24,422 nt of DNA from Ophiothrix spiculata (GCA_000969725.1 JXSR01S010231.1), one strand, 5' to 3'. Counted from the stretch's first letter, positions 10,063 through 18,755 are shown. Numbers and translations are program-made. The notes: generated by a model from the sequence alone, not told the origin.

Positions 10063-10289
10063 CTTCTTGATGTAGGACTAAATAGCAGTTAGTTTCATGA
10101 GATTTATCACAAATTCTAGCAATCTACAAAAAATGTACAAAGGAAAGTCATATTCCTTTTGACCCACTTTATTATGATTTCATAAACCAGCAGCTATTTT
10201 TTACAATTCTCAATCTCTTGATGATGACAAAGTAGTCCAATCTTACCCCTGCTATCTACGTCAATCCATCCCATAGAAACATTCCATAA

Positions 10290-10333
10290 AGGTCATGTGA
10301 TCAACACAGGTCACATGACCTACGTCAGCTGTT
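10290..10333. promoter_or_regulatory. palindrome of two M-box/E-box-like sites
   Basis: AGGTCATGTGA (10290-10300) is perfectly inverted as TCACATGACCT (10311-10321) with a 10-base spacer. Each arm contains TCATGTGA, the form of E-box bound by MITF/TFE-type bHLH-zip factors. A TACGTCAGCTG segment follows at once, resembling a CRE half-site and a CAGCTG E-box. The sequence pattern is clear. The regulatory role is only inferred, and no nearby promoter is known. Confidence 0.3.
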
Positions 10334-10334
10334 A

Positions 10335-11415
10335 CTATGCCTAGGGAGATAGAAGAGGATGTCGCAAATTTCATTTTGATCTCTTCCTTGTTTGAAAATC
10401 ACTGATAAGTTGGGATGAGTTGGATCAAATCCAACAATGTGTATTTATATTTTACCTCAGATATTGCCAAGAAATAGGCTAATGCGAAATTCAAATTTAA
10501 TTGTGTCCTTAATTAATTAGACTTGTTAGTAATGCTTGTTTCATTTCGACAGTCGTTGCAATGCTGAAGGCCTATGTGTGATTCAGTACCCATGAGTATT
10601 TTGCAAAACATTTTGTATCCCTTTGGCTTGTCCCATCTTTCATTACAATCAAATACAAACTACCCATTGAAAGATGTTGCTACTGGGCTGCTGGTAGGTA
10701 AGGAGCCAATTATGTGAAATATATCCCACAAAGTATGAATAAGGAACCAACTTCACTAATGAACCCTACCCCACTTTCTTCATAAAAATCTCCACAGAAA
10801 TTTAAAATTTACATATTGAAATTAATAAGTAAATACCCTTTAATTTTGAATCACCCAAGCTATGTAAGTCACTTTACAAGCACCACATAGTCAATATTTG
10901 TGCTTAGATGAGGGCCCAAATGACCCTAAATTTGTGTTTTGGAAAACATTTTTTTGGATATTTTTTTTTTTTTGGGGGGGAAATTCTGAAAAAAAAATCG
11001 CCCGACCGACCAACTCTACTTTAAAGGTCTGCCTGCCCATAAAAGAGTGTTGTTTTTCTCGTCGCCTTATGTTCATCTGTTAAAGTTGGACCTGAGAATA
11101 CATACAACACTCAGAAAAATATCTGGATTCAGAAAATCACTCCGGAAAGGCAAATGAGACCTATCTTGACCAAAACAAGAAACTATCGGTAATTGAGATA
11201 ATCATCTTGATTCAAGTATCATAATTAGAGCAAACCATCTGTACAAAGAGAGTAAAATGTATTGACATAAGCGGTTGATTTGAAGGTCATATGGTTCAAC
11301 ATGGTTCCAATTAGAATTTTAAGAAAATACTTAAAAAACAATGCATTTAAACAAAATGATCACTTAATTAAATAATGATGATTCACATTTCATTATCAAG
11401 CCCGGAATCAAACAA
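10335..11415. other. non-coding with a homopolymer-rich patch
   Basis: At 10950-11010 long T, G and A runs are followed by ATCGCCCGACCGACCAACTC. This looks like a repeat remnant and explains the mirrored 61-codon frames on the two strands there. Otherwise nothing is supported. Confidence 0.4.
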
Positions 11416-11417
11416 AA

Positions 11418-12204
11418 GGCGCGTTCCCACTGACTCTCGGTTAACACCAAATTCGCTAGCCTCTAGTCTAAATTCTCGGCTAAGCGCCGTCAGAATGCAA
11501 CTCATTTCTTTAACCTCTAGTCTAAATAGTGAATTTTAACCGTAAGACTTTCTAGCGGTTATCTTTCGGCTTGCTTAGCCGAGAGTCTTAACCGAGAGTC
11601 AAAACGCCGTGAAGATGCAATCTTTTATCTTAACCGAGAGTTATAAATAATGTGACCTTCGGCGATATCGGCGATTGCACATGTCATAATTTCCCTGTGT
11701 CAGCGCATGCATAACTGCCATATGGAAGTTTTAAACTGTATTTCTGTGGCGAATATATGATATGAAACGAGCAATTAGAAATTGAGTACAATAATTCTAG
11801 TACAAGATTGGAATGTGCAAGTTCCAATCTTGTACTAGAATTGTATTCGATTTTCTCCAGGGCGGTTCCTTTCATGGCGAATATGCCGACTGTTTCTCAA
11901 GTGATAAATTAGTGGAAGACTAGAAAGCTCAAGTATCTGAATCTAACTTGAACTGTCTTACATGATCTTTACGGCAATAATAATAACAAAATTCTGCACA
12001 GATCGGTCTTCTTGTGCGAAGCCTTGCAATCTTTGTTTACGTTTTCCGGTAAGATTTAGACTTAAGGTTAGCGAAAGTTCTTTGACCTCTCTCGCTAGAC
12101 TAGAGTCTAAATTCACAGTGAGGACAGACACTCTGGCTTAGCGGTTGGTTTAACTTTAGCCGCGAGTCTCCTAAACCAAGCTAAAACCTTCGTGAAAACA
12201 CGGC
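11418..12204. mobile_element. possible ~790-bp element rich in internal repeats
   Basis: The left edge GGCGCGTTCCCACTGA and the complement of the right edge GCCGTGTTTTCACGAA match at 11 of 16 positions. Inside, the motif TTAACCGAGAGTC and its complement recur (about 11431, 11475, 11560-11612, 11631). CCTCTAGTCTAAAT recurs at 11460 and 11514, with the related CTAGAGTCTAAAT at about 12105. GCCGTCAGAATGCAA and GCCGTGAAGATGCAA form another pair. Such clustered subterminal repeats are typical of non-autonomous DNA transposons. No target duplication was found and no transposase is present. Confidence 0.45.
11793..11842. repeat. perfect 21-bp hairpin with an 8-base loop
   Basis: The arm at 11793-11813 (AATTCTAGTACAAGATTGGA plus A) is perfectly complementary to 11822-11842 around the loop TGTGCAAG. 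With a 3-base bulge, pairing extends about 9 bp further outward (to about 11784 and 11848). It sits in the middle of the repeat-rich element at 11418-12204. The arm length and loop are compatible with a hairpin RNA, but expression cannot be judged. Confidence 0.85.
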
Positions 12205-12675
12205 TTATGTCAAGCTGAATGTAATCAACACCTAGTACATAGTTTGTTGACATGATTGGTTCAATTTGATATATTCCAATTAAGATTCAAATAATTAAGT
12301 GAAACATATTAAACATGATTTCAGAAACTAGGCCTAAATAGTTTTTAGGTGTGTCTTTTGACAGGTAAGTTCTGTATTCAATACTGAAGTGATACTCACT
12401 TCCTTTTACATGGTTGATTTGAAAATCATAAAGTTACTTTTGTTTGTTTTTGTTATGAATACCACATATATGACAAAATTTATGATGGGTGTCGAAGGGG
12501 GGGGTGTACCCTGTCTAAATCAATTGTCATCAGAGAGCAGAAAAATGCAGGAAAGAATCAGTTTTTTATTTATTGTGAGATTTATCTCTTTAGGTCTGTA
12601 GAACTGAAGTAATCTTGATATGGTATCTCGGGGAGAGCAAGAGGAGGATTGAAAACGGGAGACTGGGAGTCGGCA
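12205..12675. other. non-coding spacer
   Basis: A plus-strand donor-like TTTGACAG|GTAAGT at about 12357-12370 and a minus-strand donor-like GAA|GTGAGT near 12400 lie close together, but neither is attached to a convincing frame. A G run occurs at about 12497-12505. Confidence 0.35.
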
Positions 12676-12680
12676 CATAC

Positions 12681-12752
12681 CTGTACCTTCAAGCAATGTA
12701 ATTGAATCCCGCCAGTCTGTATTTCCAGCTTCATACAGTATTATATAGTAGT
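12681..12752 (-). CDS. weak candidate exon, minus strand, next to a MITE
   Basis: A 72-base segment on the minus strand ends at donor ACAG|GTATGT and reads YYIILYEAGNTDWRDSITLL, then EGT. Its only acceptor is CTTAG at 12753-12757, whose bases include the TAA target duplication of the adjacent MITE (12757-12984). If the exon is real, the MITE landed on the splice acceptor and may supply part of it. The frame stays open past the donor for about 50 codons. The starting phase does not match the phase-0 end of the 13.75-kb candidate, so another exon would be needed between them. Confidence 0.2.
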
Positions 12753-12756
12753 CTAA

Positions 12757-12984
12757 GGGCATGTTCACACATAAAAGTCATGACTAGTCATGACCGGCTC
12801 TAGAGCGAGACAATTTAGCAGTTGCGGTTACACTGAGACACAACTTGCGCGTTAAAACTAGTGGCGTCACTTTCGGTTACGAGCGAGACACTTTCTGTAA
12901 TTGCGTTCACACTGGGAATTTGCTCATGAGCGGCTCACAAGTGAGAATATAGTCATGACCAAATTCTTCTGTGTGAACATGCAC
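12757..12984. mobile_element. Harbinger-like MITE, copy 1
   Basis: The terminal inverted repeats are GGGCATGTTCACACA on the left and GTGCATGTTCACACA on the right. The flanks are TAA at 12754-12756 and TAA at 12985-12987. A 3-bp TAA duplication with GGGCATGTT-type ends is typical of PIF/Harbinger MITEs. Internal words such as AGTCATGACTAGTCATGACC are shared with the copy at 15.7 kb, which shows a family. There is no ORF. A candidate minus-strand exon (12681-12752) abuts the left end. Confidence 0.78.
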
Positions 12985-12989
12985 TAAGT

Positions 12990-13745
12990 TTTTCAGTGAA
13001 ATAAAGGTAAGCCACATTTTAAGAACTTGACATAAAAAGGTCAAAGTATGAAAGACCTTGCTCGATGATTACAACATGTGTAAGCAGCGTATGACATAAA
13101 GGCTTTTCCGTTGTCCAAAACAACCCTAAAAATGCCTGGGACAACCTTAATGAATGTTCAAGTTATCAAGTGGATAACCTTAAAATCATTGTTAATTATT
13201 ATAATACCTCAGACCTTGGAACAAGCCACACACACATAAAACTGTTTAATTTTGTTTTTTAAATAAATAACAAATCAATAACTTGCGAACATTAAGTTGA
13301 CGGCAATTCACAAAGTACCCACAAATTTATTTTGTCAAAATAACTCATTTCAAAATCAGTAATGATGGACCAGTGTTAATGTTGTGCATTCACCCATTTG
13401 AATGTCATTATCATGTGTGAATGCACCTTTCAAAATGTCATATATAATGACAATAAATGTTGTAATGCAGCAAGACACTATGGCTCCAATGGAATCACAA
13501 ATGTAGCTCAATTTAAGGAAATGTCATCAGTCATTTGGAACAAGTCACATGATTACACACAAATGTCATTTCCAATTTCTACCTTTTTAAGGAAAACTAC
13601 TGAACAAGTAATGATGAATGTTTTTTATTGGAACCTATTAAAGGGCACTTTAAAGTTCATTTATTCCATTTTTATTTCACTTTTGACAGTAAAAGGTGAG
13701 GTTTGTGGGTGGTTTCTTTTTATAGCAAGGCTTTTCCTGCTCAGA
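12990..13745. other. long plus-strand open frame of doubtful meaning
   Basis: A 144-codon plus-strand frame (13398-13832) is the longest in the window. It has no Kozak-like start, no recognisable domain and a patchy composition rich in Phe, Leu, Ile and Asn. It overlaps the minus-strand exon candidate at 13752. AATGTCAT words recur at 13400-13570 and suggest a repeat-like origin. Confidence 0.3.
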
Positions 13746-13751
13746 CTTTAC

Positions 13752-13859
13752 CTGCTTGCCAAGAGCATCAATCATTTTGAGATGAGTGATTTTTGTCAAC
13801 ACTGGAACATCTTTGAAACCCATGTGACCTGATGCAATTAATGTTTTGTCTATAGCACA
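13752..13859 (-). CDS. candidate internal exon, minus strand
   Basis: A 36-codon open segment runs CAIDKTLIASGHMGFKDVPV, then LTKITHLKMIDALGKQ, and ends at a good donor CAG|GTAAAG. Two acceptors are possible: TTCTAAAG at 13860, which gives phase 0 and would join in frame to the exon at 14405-14580, and ATCAG at 13829, which gives a 77-base exon in a different phase. Both have poor pyrimidine tracts. A third site, CTCTCCTCTAG near 13893, is better as an acceptor but lies inside the end of a MITE. The peptide looks protein-like. A 144-codon plus-strand open frame covers the same DNA, so the coding strand is not settled by frame openness alone. Confidence 0.3.
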
Positions 13860-13884
13860 CTTTAGAATCAAATTATAGGGTGCA

Positions 13885-14240
13885 TGCATAGATCTAGAGG
13901 AGAGATACCGGACTCGCTGTCATATTTATTCCTGTATGGAGACCAAGTTGTGTTGTAACATTTTGCAATTGTAGTGCGTTCAAACATTTTGCATCTGTTT
14001 TGGATTGGTGCACTTTTTGCATATATGTGCATGTTGATTAAATCAAGGCGCACCTAAATGACGCATCTTTGATGAGGTCTAAGAAGATGCACAATAACAA
14101 ATATAGCACCTGCTTGTGATCGGACAAGATTCCCCTTGTCTCAAGTGGATTCAAATATTTCCAATTTGAGCTCCATGGCTGACAACACCATTACATTTGT
14201 TAGTAGGCCTATATGAAGTCTGGTATCTGCCATCTATATC
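13885..14240. mobile_element. inverted-repeat MITE, copy B
   Basis: The left end CATAGATCTAGAGGAGAGAT, followed by ACC, pairs with a right end whose complement reads GATATAGATGGCAGATACC, so the termini have diverged. Internal matches to copies A and C include GACTCGCTGTCATATTTATT and TTGAGCTCCATGGCTGACAA. TGCATGC occurs just outside both ends (13881-13887 and about 14247-14253) and may be the target site or chance, since it is palindromic. Confidence 0.58.
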
Positions 14241-14404
14241 AATGGATGCATGCAATATGTCTGCATTACATCATGGTTCAAACTGAACTTTTGTCATTAC
14301 AAAGTGTAAATTTGGGACTAAATAGTTTATAACTGATTTTTAAAGAAAATTTGGGACTTTTTAAAAATAGTTTAACTGATTTTTAAAGAAAATTTGATTC
14401 TTAC

Positions 14405-14580
14405 CTGTTCATTATTTGCAGTAAATTTGGTGTCATCTTCCTCATCACGTGATGCAGCCAGCCAACCAGTCAAAGTCTGTAGATATTGACGTGGACATGC
14501 GTCAGCATAGAGATGTGTCATTACAGCGAGACCAATCTTCATCCCCAAGGTCGACTGAAACTCTGTTGCTGGCATGGCAT
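14405..14580 (-). CDS. internal exon of an unrecognised minus-strand gene
   Basis: This is the best coding evidence in the window. On the minus strand the upstream intron ends in a pyrimidine-rich tract and TTTGCAG, and the exon ends CAG|GTAAGA, a near-consensus donor. The 176 bases hold 58 open codons after two bases that complete a split codon, and the exon ends in phase 0. The peptide begins AMPATEFQSTLGMKIGLAVM, continues through THLYADACPRQYLQTLTGWL and ends in an acidic stretch (SRDEEDDTKF, then TANNEQ). The middle is Leu/Ala-rich and could be alpha-helical, as in HEAT/ARM-type scaffold proteins, but that is a composition-based guess. I see no catalytic motif and do not recognise the family. 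The ATG at 14575 need not be the start, because the frame continues upstream to the acceptor. The plus-strand frame over the same DNA looks like a shadow. The exon lies between a MITE (13885-14240) and a SINE near 15.1 kb, which suits a transposon-filled intron context. Confidence 0.72.
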
Positions 14581-14589
14581 CTGCAAAGA

Positions 14590-15015
14590 CAAAAGATGCT
14601 GCTTATATTATACAATTTGACAGTTACAAATAGTAAATTTGTAACAATAAGTTAATTAACATTTTAGAAATGGTATGAATCAACAGAATTGTGATGAAGA
14701 ACGCCTCCCATAATTTTAAATCACTTAAAAATCGGCTGAGTAAGCTTAAAATTTGAAGTACCTCTTCAGTGCTAACCCCTATAATAAGTTTGAATGTGTA
14801 CGCAATTAGTTAAAGTGAACATGAACTTAACATTCTGAGTATTGATTTAAGGAGGCACTTTTCTGTCAGCTATTATTGTTAAAAGTGTAAAATGTGTTTT
14901 GGGAATTCTTGGAAAGTTGTTTTGAAAAGGTCTATGGATTGACATTTTTAGGAATGCAAATGAGACTGCATCCAACTGCATATATATGTTATACCTCATG
15001 GATATTTGAACATAT
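14590..15015. other. intron-like spacer upstream of the 14.4-kb exon
   Basis: AT-rich with no supported feature. If the exon at 14405-14580 is real, this is the adjacent minus-strand intron. Confidence 0.4.
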
Positions 15016-15021
15016 GATTGA

Positions 15022-15288
15022 GCCTAACCCTAACACTTTTGACCACTTCTTGGTTTAAAAACTCCTCAGAAATCTGCAAGTCAAAAATGGCGGATTTTCA
15101 CCTGGATTCGAACCCACAACCTCCCGCTTCCCAATCCAATTATCACTATGTCAAGCCACTGAGCAGGCACTGCCATGACAGCGATTTCGTAATCATAGCT
15201 AACTCAGGTCTATGTCGTATTTGGACTTCGACAAATTTCTTAACTTTGTGGAATGGAATATTGTGAGATTCAGTGGGGCTAGGGTTAA
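15022..15288 (-). mobile_element. tRNA-like SINE bounded by short inverted repeats
   Basis: The minus strand carries a near-perfect RNA polymerase III box B, GGGTTCGAATCC (plus 15104-15115). A box-A-like GCTCAGTGGCTTGACATAG lies about 40 bases before it (around 15147-15165). The unit is framed by GCCTAACCCTAACAC at the left and a CTTAACCCTAGCC-like inverted copy at the right (about 15277-15288). Folding as a tRNA fails, so this is a tRNA-derived repeat and not a tRNA gene. The plus-strand 82-codon frame through it is a shadow. Confidence 0.5.
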
Positions 15289-15741
15289 GATGCATCCACC
15301 AAAACATTTAACACAATTCATTCAGCTTGGTTGGATATTACATTACATATGATCTTGCCACAGTAATATGATATTTATATAAGGTTCTAGCAAAAAAAAA
15401 AATCAACTCACATGGTCATTTTTCAAATGTTAAGTCATGCCTGGTGATGTCAAATTGTCATAGTGTTTACATGTGACTTGTGATGATATTTTATCAAGCT
15501 GTATGTACTCAACCTAAAGTGTCATTAGTCTGGAAATGGCCCATTACATACATCCACAGGATATTTTTATATCTTATGCAAATGATACAAAAGTCATTAA
15601 CAACGATTAAACTTCTCTGAAAACAAAATAAAGTTTCTTTCTAATATGGGTTTTTGATGCAAATCCTAATCAAGTGTCTGGAAGTAATCTTAATTGTATT
15701 CATAATTGCATTCTATGAAGGTCCCTGATCTTTCAGACCTA

Positions 15742-15960
15742 GTGCGTGTTCACACATAATAGTCATGACTACTCATGACCGGCTCTAGAGTGAGACAACA
15801 TAGCAGTTGCGTTCACATTGGGACACGACTTGCGCGTTGGAACTAGTGGCGCGTTACTTTTGGTCACGAGTGAGACACTTTCTATAATTGCGCTCACAAT
15901 GGGAATTTGCTCATGAGCAAAAATATAATCATGACCAAATTCTAAAGTGTGAACTTGCCC
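15742..15960. mobile_element. Harbinger-like MITE, copy 2
   Basis: This is a second copy of the 12.8-kb element in the same orientation. It shares TTCACACATAATAGTCATGA at the left, GACCGGCTCTAGAG, GACACTTTCT and GGGAATTTGCTCATGAGC. The ends are GTGCGTGTTCACAC and GGGCAAGTTCACAC. The flanks are CTA on both sides (15739-15741 and 15961-15963), a 3-bp duplication that departs from the usual TAA/TTA. It lacks a short internal stretch present in copy 1. Confidence 0.78.
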
Positions 15961-16031
15961 CTAGTTACTGATTACATGGTGGAGATTAAAAGTGACTGAA
16001 AAAAAACCCTGTGGAAGCAAGGGTTGACTGA

Positions 16032-16200
16032 CTGTCAATGTCAATGGTTCTTCTGGTCTTCAGGAGACAGTGACGTTGTCACCTGAAGGACTATTTAAAA
16101 AGCCAATGACTCAAGACTTGACATTTTACAGTGAGCAATTCAAAATTCTGTAAAATGGCAGCGATTGTAGATACAATTTTCTTGCTCTCTTGTGACAATA
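16032..16200 (+). repeat. dispersed repeat, copy X
   Basis: This segment matches 22855-23025 in the same orientation. Shared words include GTCACCTGAAG, AAAGCCAATGACTCAAG versus GAGCCACCGACCCAAG, GAGCAATTCAAA versus GTGCAATTCAAA, and GAAGATACAACTTTCTTGC versus GTAGATACAATTTTCTTGC. Copy X keeps a shorter inverted repeat (CTTCAG...GTGACGTTGTCAC...CTGAAG, about 16059-16089). There is no ORF and no class assignment. Confidence 0.55.
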
Positions 16201-16905
16201 TATGGTTGCCATTTCTCATCAAGGTCAGAAATTCTCCGAGTTAAGATATAAAATAATGCATTCTTTCTATTTGGAGAACTTTGATGAAGTTTTATTGGGG
16301 ACATGCTCCTTATTTGACCATCTGGCTCCTTACTTGGATGAATACAGTTTGGGAAAGTAGTAAGCTAGCCACCTGCAAGTCATGTAAATTTAATACAATT
16401 TTTGATGATCTGAGTGATATCCCGAAGTGTTTAACTGACGGTAAAGTAATTATCTTTCCATTTATCTTGTGATTTTAAAATAATAGTACTGCTTTAAAAA
16501 GAAATTTGAAAATATAAAAATGTTGATGTAATTTTTAATTTTGTGGGAAAATCTAGGTTTTCAAATCTGGAATTTTGAACATTTAGGCCTACAGTGCTGC
16601 TTTATTTTGAACTTTTAATATAATGATTCACCACATCAACAGGGATAAGTTTTCTTTTGAATCACAAGCTGACATTTTGTTTAACCTTAAAGCACAAATT
16701 TGTCACAATACTGCAACTTAAAATGATACATTCAATACAGATGTAATGTATACAGCTATCATTTCTGAATTTTCAAGATATTTTGTTTTGTCCCAAATGT
16801 ATTAATGTTGGTTGACATGTAAAAGCGTAGTTGAAACGGAAATGTGTATGCTAACTGCCATGGTGTCCATCTCCATTTGTTTAAGTCACACTCCACTATA
16901 ATGTG

Positions 16906-17055
16906 CAGCTGCGGATCCAGAGCGGAAGGGGCGTGCGTCCCTGTAAAATTGGCAAAATCCTACAAAATCAGCCTAATTTGGTCAATTTGTTGTTATAAAA
17001 GCTGAAAAACACACCCTCCGCCCCCCGTAAATTTAAGATCCTAGATCCACGACTG
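16906..17055. mobile_element. small hAT-like MITE
   Basis: The left end CAGCTGCGGATCCAGA and the complement of the right end CAGTCGTGGATCTAGG form imperfect terminal inverted repeats of the CAGTGGCGGATCC type common in hAT MITEs. ATGTG lies next to both ends but not in the exact register expected for an 8-bp duplication. It is 150 bp with no ORF. It probably represents an older insertion than the hAT copy at 4.1 kb. Confidence 0.5.
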
Positions 17056-17169
17056 ATGTGAATGTGGAGTACACCACTCTTCCTGCAAAACAGGAGACTG
17101 ATGTACCTTCTTAGTACTTTTACATACCAGTACCCATTTCTGTGGCCTGAGTGGGGATAAGCTATGTGG

Positions 17170-17370
17170 ATAAAGAATCTTGCTCAAGGATTTAACGCTG
17201 TAAAAAGAAAATATATACTGGGGGATTTATAGTGCGCTATGCCTCCCAGATTTGTAATTCCTTTCGGCCTTTGCACACTTTATAGCTGTAGTGACTGGGC
17301 CATGGCTTGAACCAATAACTTCTTAATCAAAAGTCCAATGCTATAACCACAGTGCTCTATTACACAGATT
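17170..17370 (-). mobile_element. degenerate tRNA-derived SINE
   Basis: On the minus strand, TAGAGCACTGTGGTTATAGC resembles a tRNA-like head, and ATTGGTTCAAGCC (plus 17304-17316) is a good box B. The plus-strand word CTTGCTCAAGGATTTAACGC near 17190 resembles the conserved SINE word CTTGCCCAAGG. The boundaries are vague and no target duplication was found. Confidence 0.45.
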
Positions 17371-17459
17371 AACTTAAAAATAAACAACCAAACTAACAAA
17401 CAAACACAAACCTGAGCCTCATAATTCATGGTTGCTCCCAAGCTACACAGATTCTGTAA

Positions 17460-17796
17460 TAATCATAGATTTAGAGCAGCGATCACACATTTTGTATATC
17501 GGCCCATATAATGTCGTCATCAGCAATGTGAGCTAAAATTGGGGGGGGGGGTGTTCGGGTTTCCATACAAAATATATTGTTGGTGCCGAGATTTGGTTAT
17601 GCGTAGAGACAAAATGCACAAAAATAATAACAATTAATGTTGCACGTAATGATACGCAAGCCTTCATTTTTCATTAATCATGCATCATGACAAGATGCAA
17701 TGCGTCATCAACAAAAACCTTAATACCCCGATATGATCCCTTTGCCGGAATAAAAATGGCAGCGAGTCAGTGATCTCCGCTCTAAATCTATGGTTA
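17460..17796. mobile_element. inverted-repeat MITE of the CATAGATTTAGAG family, copy C
   Basis: The left end TAATCATAGATTTAGAGCAG is matched in inverted orientation by TAACCATAGATTTAGAGCGG at the right. The repeat continues to GATCAC, giving about 27 bp with three mismatches. TAA lies immediately outside both ends (17457-17459 and 17797-17799), a likely 3-bp duplication. The interior contains a run of G near 17541-17550 and, on the minus strand, ACTCGCTGCCATTTTTATTC, which is also found in copies A and B. No transposase is present. Confidence 0.72.
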
Positions 17797-17799
17797 TAA

Positions 17800-18755
17800 C
17801 TTAAAAGTCTGAAGATATTCAGAGAATCAACTTTAACCTTTCCAAACAAGAATGGACGTAATTGACACAATATAACTAACTAGTTTTTCCTTCCTTCAGC
17901 GAATCACAATGGAGCCAAAGCATGCAAGCATACAACAAGTTTATTTAGAGATTTTCCAAATTTAGTTTCCAATAAAGGAAAACACATTGTAAGAGCAACC
18001 TCCCATAAAGCCATTGCCAACCAGGCATATGATATCACACAATGACAGGAAAGGCGCGGCCGGTGTTATGGCCAGAAATGACCATCACCATCCCTGCAAT
18101 GGCCTCCATTGCTTCCCTTGCCATTTCCCTTTTCCTTTGATCTCTCTATGCACCGATGGACTGAAACGATAAAGTGGGGCTCAGTTTTCGAATACATCAA
18201 TGGAAAGTATATCAATCAAGTTAGCTGTACAGTGTTTCAACTTAATCATACAGGTCTATTTAAATTTTGAAGTCACAAAAATTTTATATTAGCATTTATT
18301 ATTTAAATAATAGGCCTATCTTTGATTGAAGTCACAAAGAATATTATGTGCCAATTAAGTTTGTAAAAAATGTGAATTCAATGAATGGCTATATACAAAA
18401 CTTGGCTGCTTCAACTATGTATAGTAACTTCCTTGACTGTATCATTTATGAATACTCACTTTCATACTGTTACTCTCTGTTAGCTAAGTGACATAATTGT
18501 ATTTAAATGTTGCTAAAGTCAAGCCTGGCTGAAATTAAACACAGCTATTAGAAACACCAGTTAACAGCTGCAGCAAAAGCAGTAGGCAATCAACAAGAAC
18601 AATCGATGGTCTGCTGTGCTTGTTGCACTGGTAAATTCAGAGTGTCTGTCATACTTGTCATAATATTATGATGAAGAATTTTTTCAAGTGTGCGCAATCT
18701 TAGCTTTATCCATAAATGGATCTATAAAACGATAAACTTTGAATCCAATGACATT
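17800..18755. other. non-coding apart from the GC-rich island
   Basis: A minus-strand donor-like AAA|GTGAGT near 18456 could end a very small exon, but the frame is too short to support. Confidence 0.35.
18035..18160 (-). other. locally GC-rich island with splice-like acceptor
   Basis: Against an AT-rich background this interval holds GGCGCGGCCGGTG, and its minus strand follows a good acceptor (CCACTTTATCGTTTCAG). No minus-strand phase is open across the whole interval. One frame opens inside it (MAREAMEAIAGMVMVISGHN, then a stop within 30 residues). ATGGCC and GGCCAT words give small palindromes. It could be a decayed exon, a CpG-bearing regulatory island or a repeat remnant. Confidence 0.2.

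Larger units (their letters stand above)
15290..16900. other. intron-like DNA around a MITE and a repeat
   Basis: Apart from the Harbinger-like MITE (15742-15960) and repeat copy X (16032-16200), only short frames are seen. Confidence 0.4.

Noticed and set aside
10891..11083. 61-codon ORFs on opposite strands
   Set aside because: They are created by long T, G and A runs in a repeat remnant.
12357..12405. Facing plus and minus donor-like sites marking an exon
   Set aside because: Neither donor has an acceptor and an open frame at a suitable distance.
13398..13832. A 144-codon plus-strand ORF as a gene
   Set aside because: It has no domain, no start context and no splice context, and its composition is patchy. 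It overlaps a minus-strand exon candidate. It is kept only as an observation.
15022..15036. Telomere-like CCCTAA repeat
   Set aside because: Only two imperfect units are present, and they fit better as the end of a SINE/MITE-like unit.
15100..15170. A functional tRNA gene
   Set aside because: Box A/B-like words are present, but the acceptor stem and cloverleaf do not form. This is a tRNA-derived repeat. The same applies to 7649-7716, 17304-17365 and 21830-21881.
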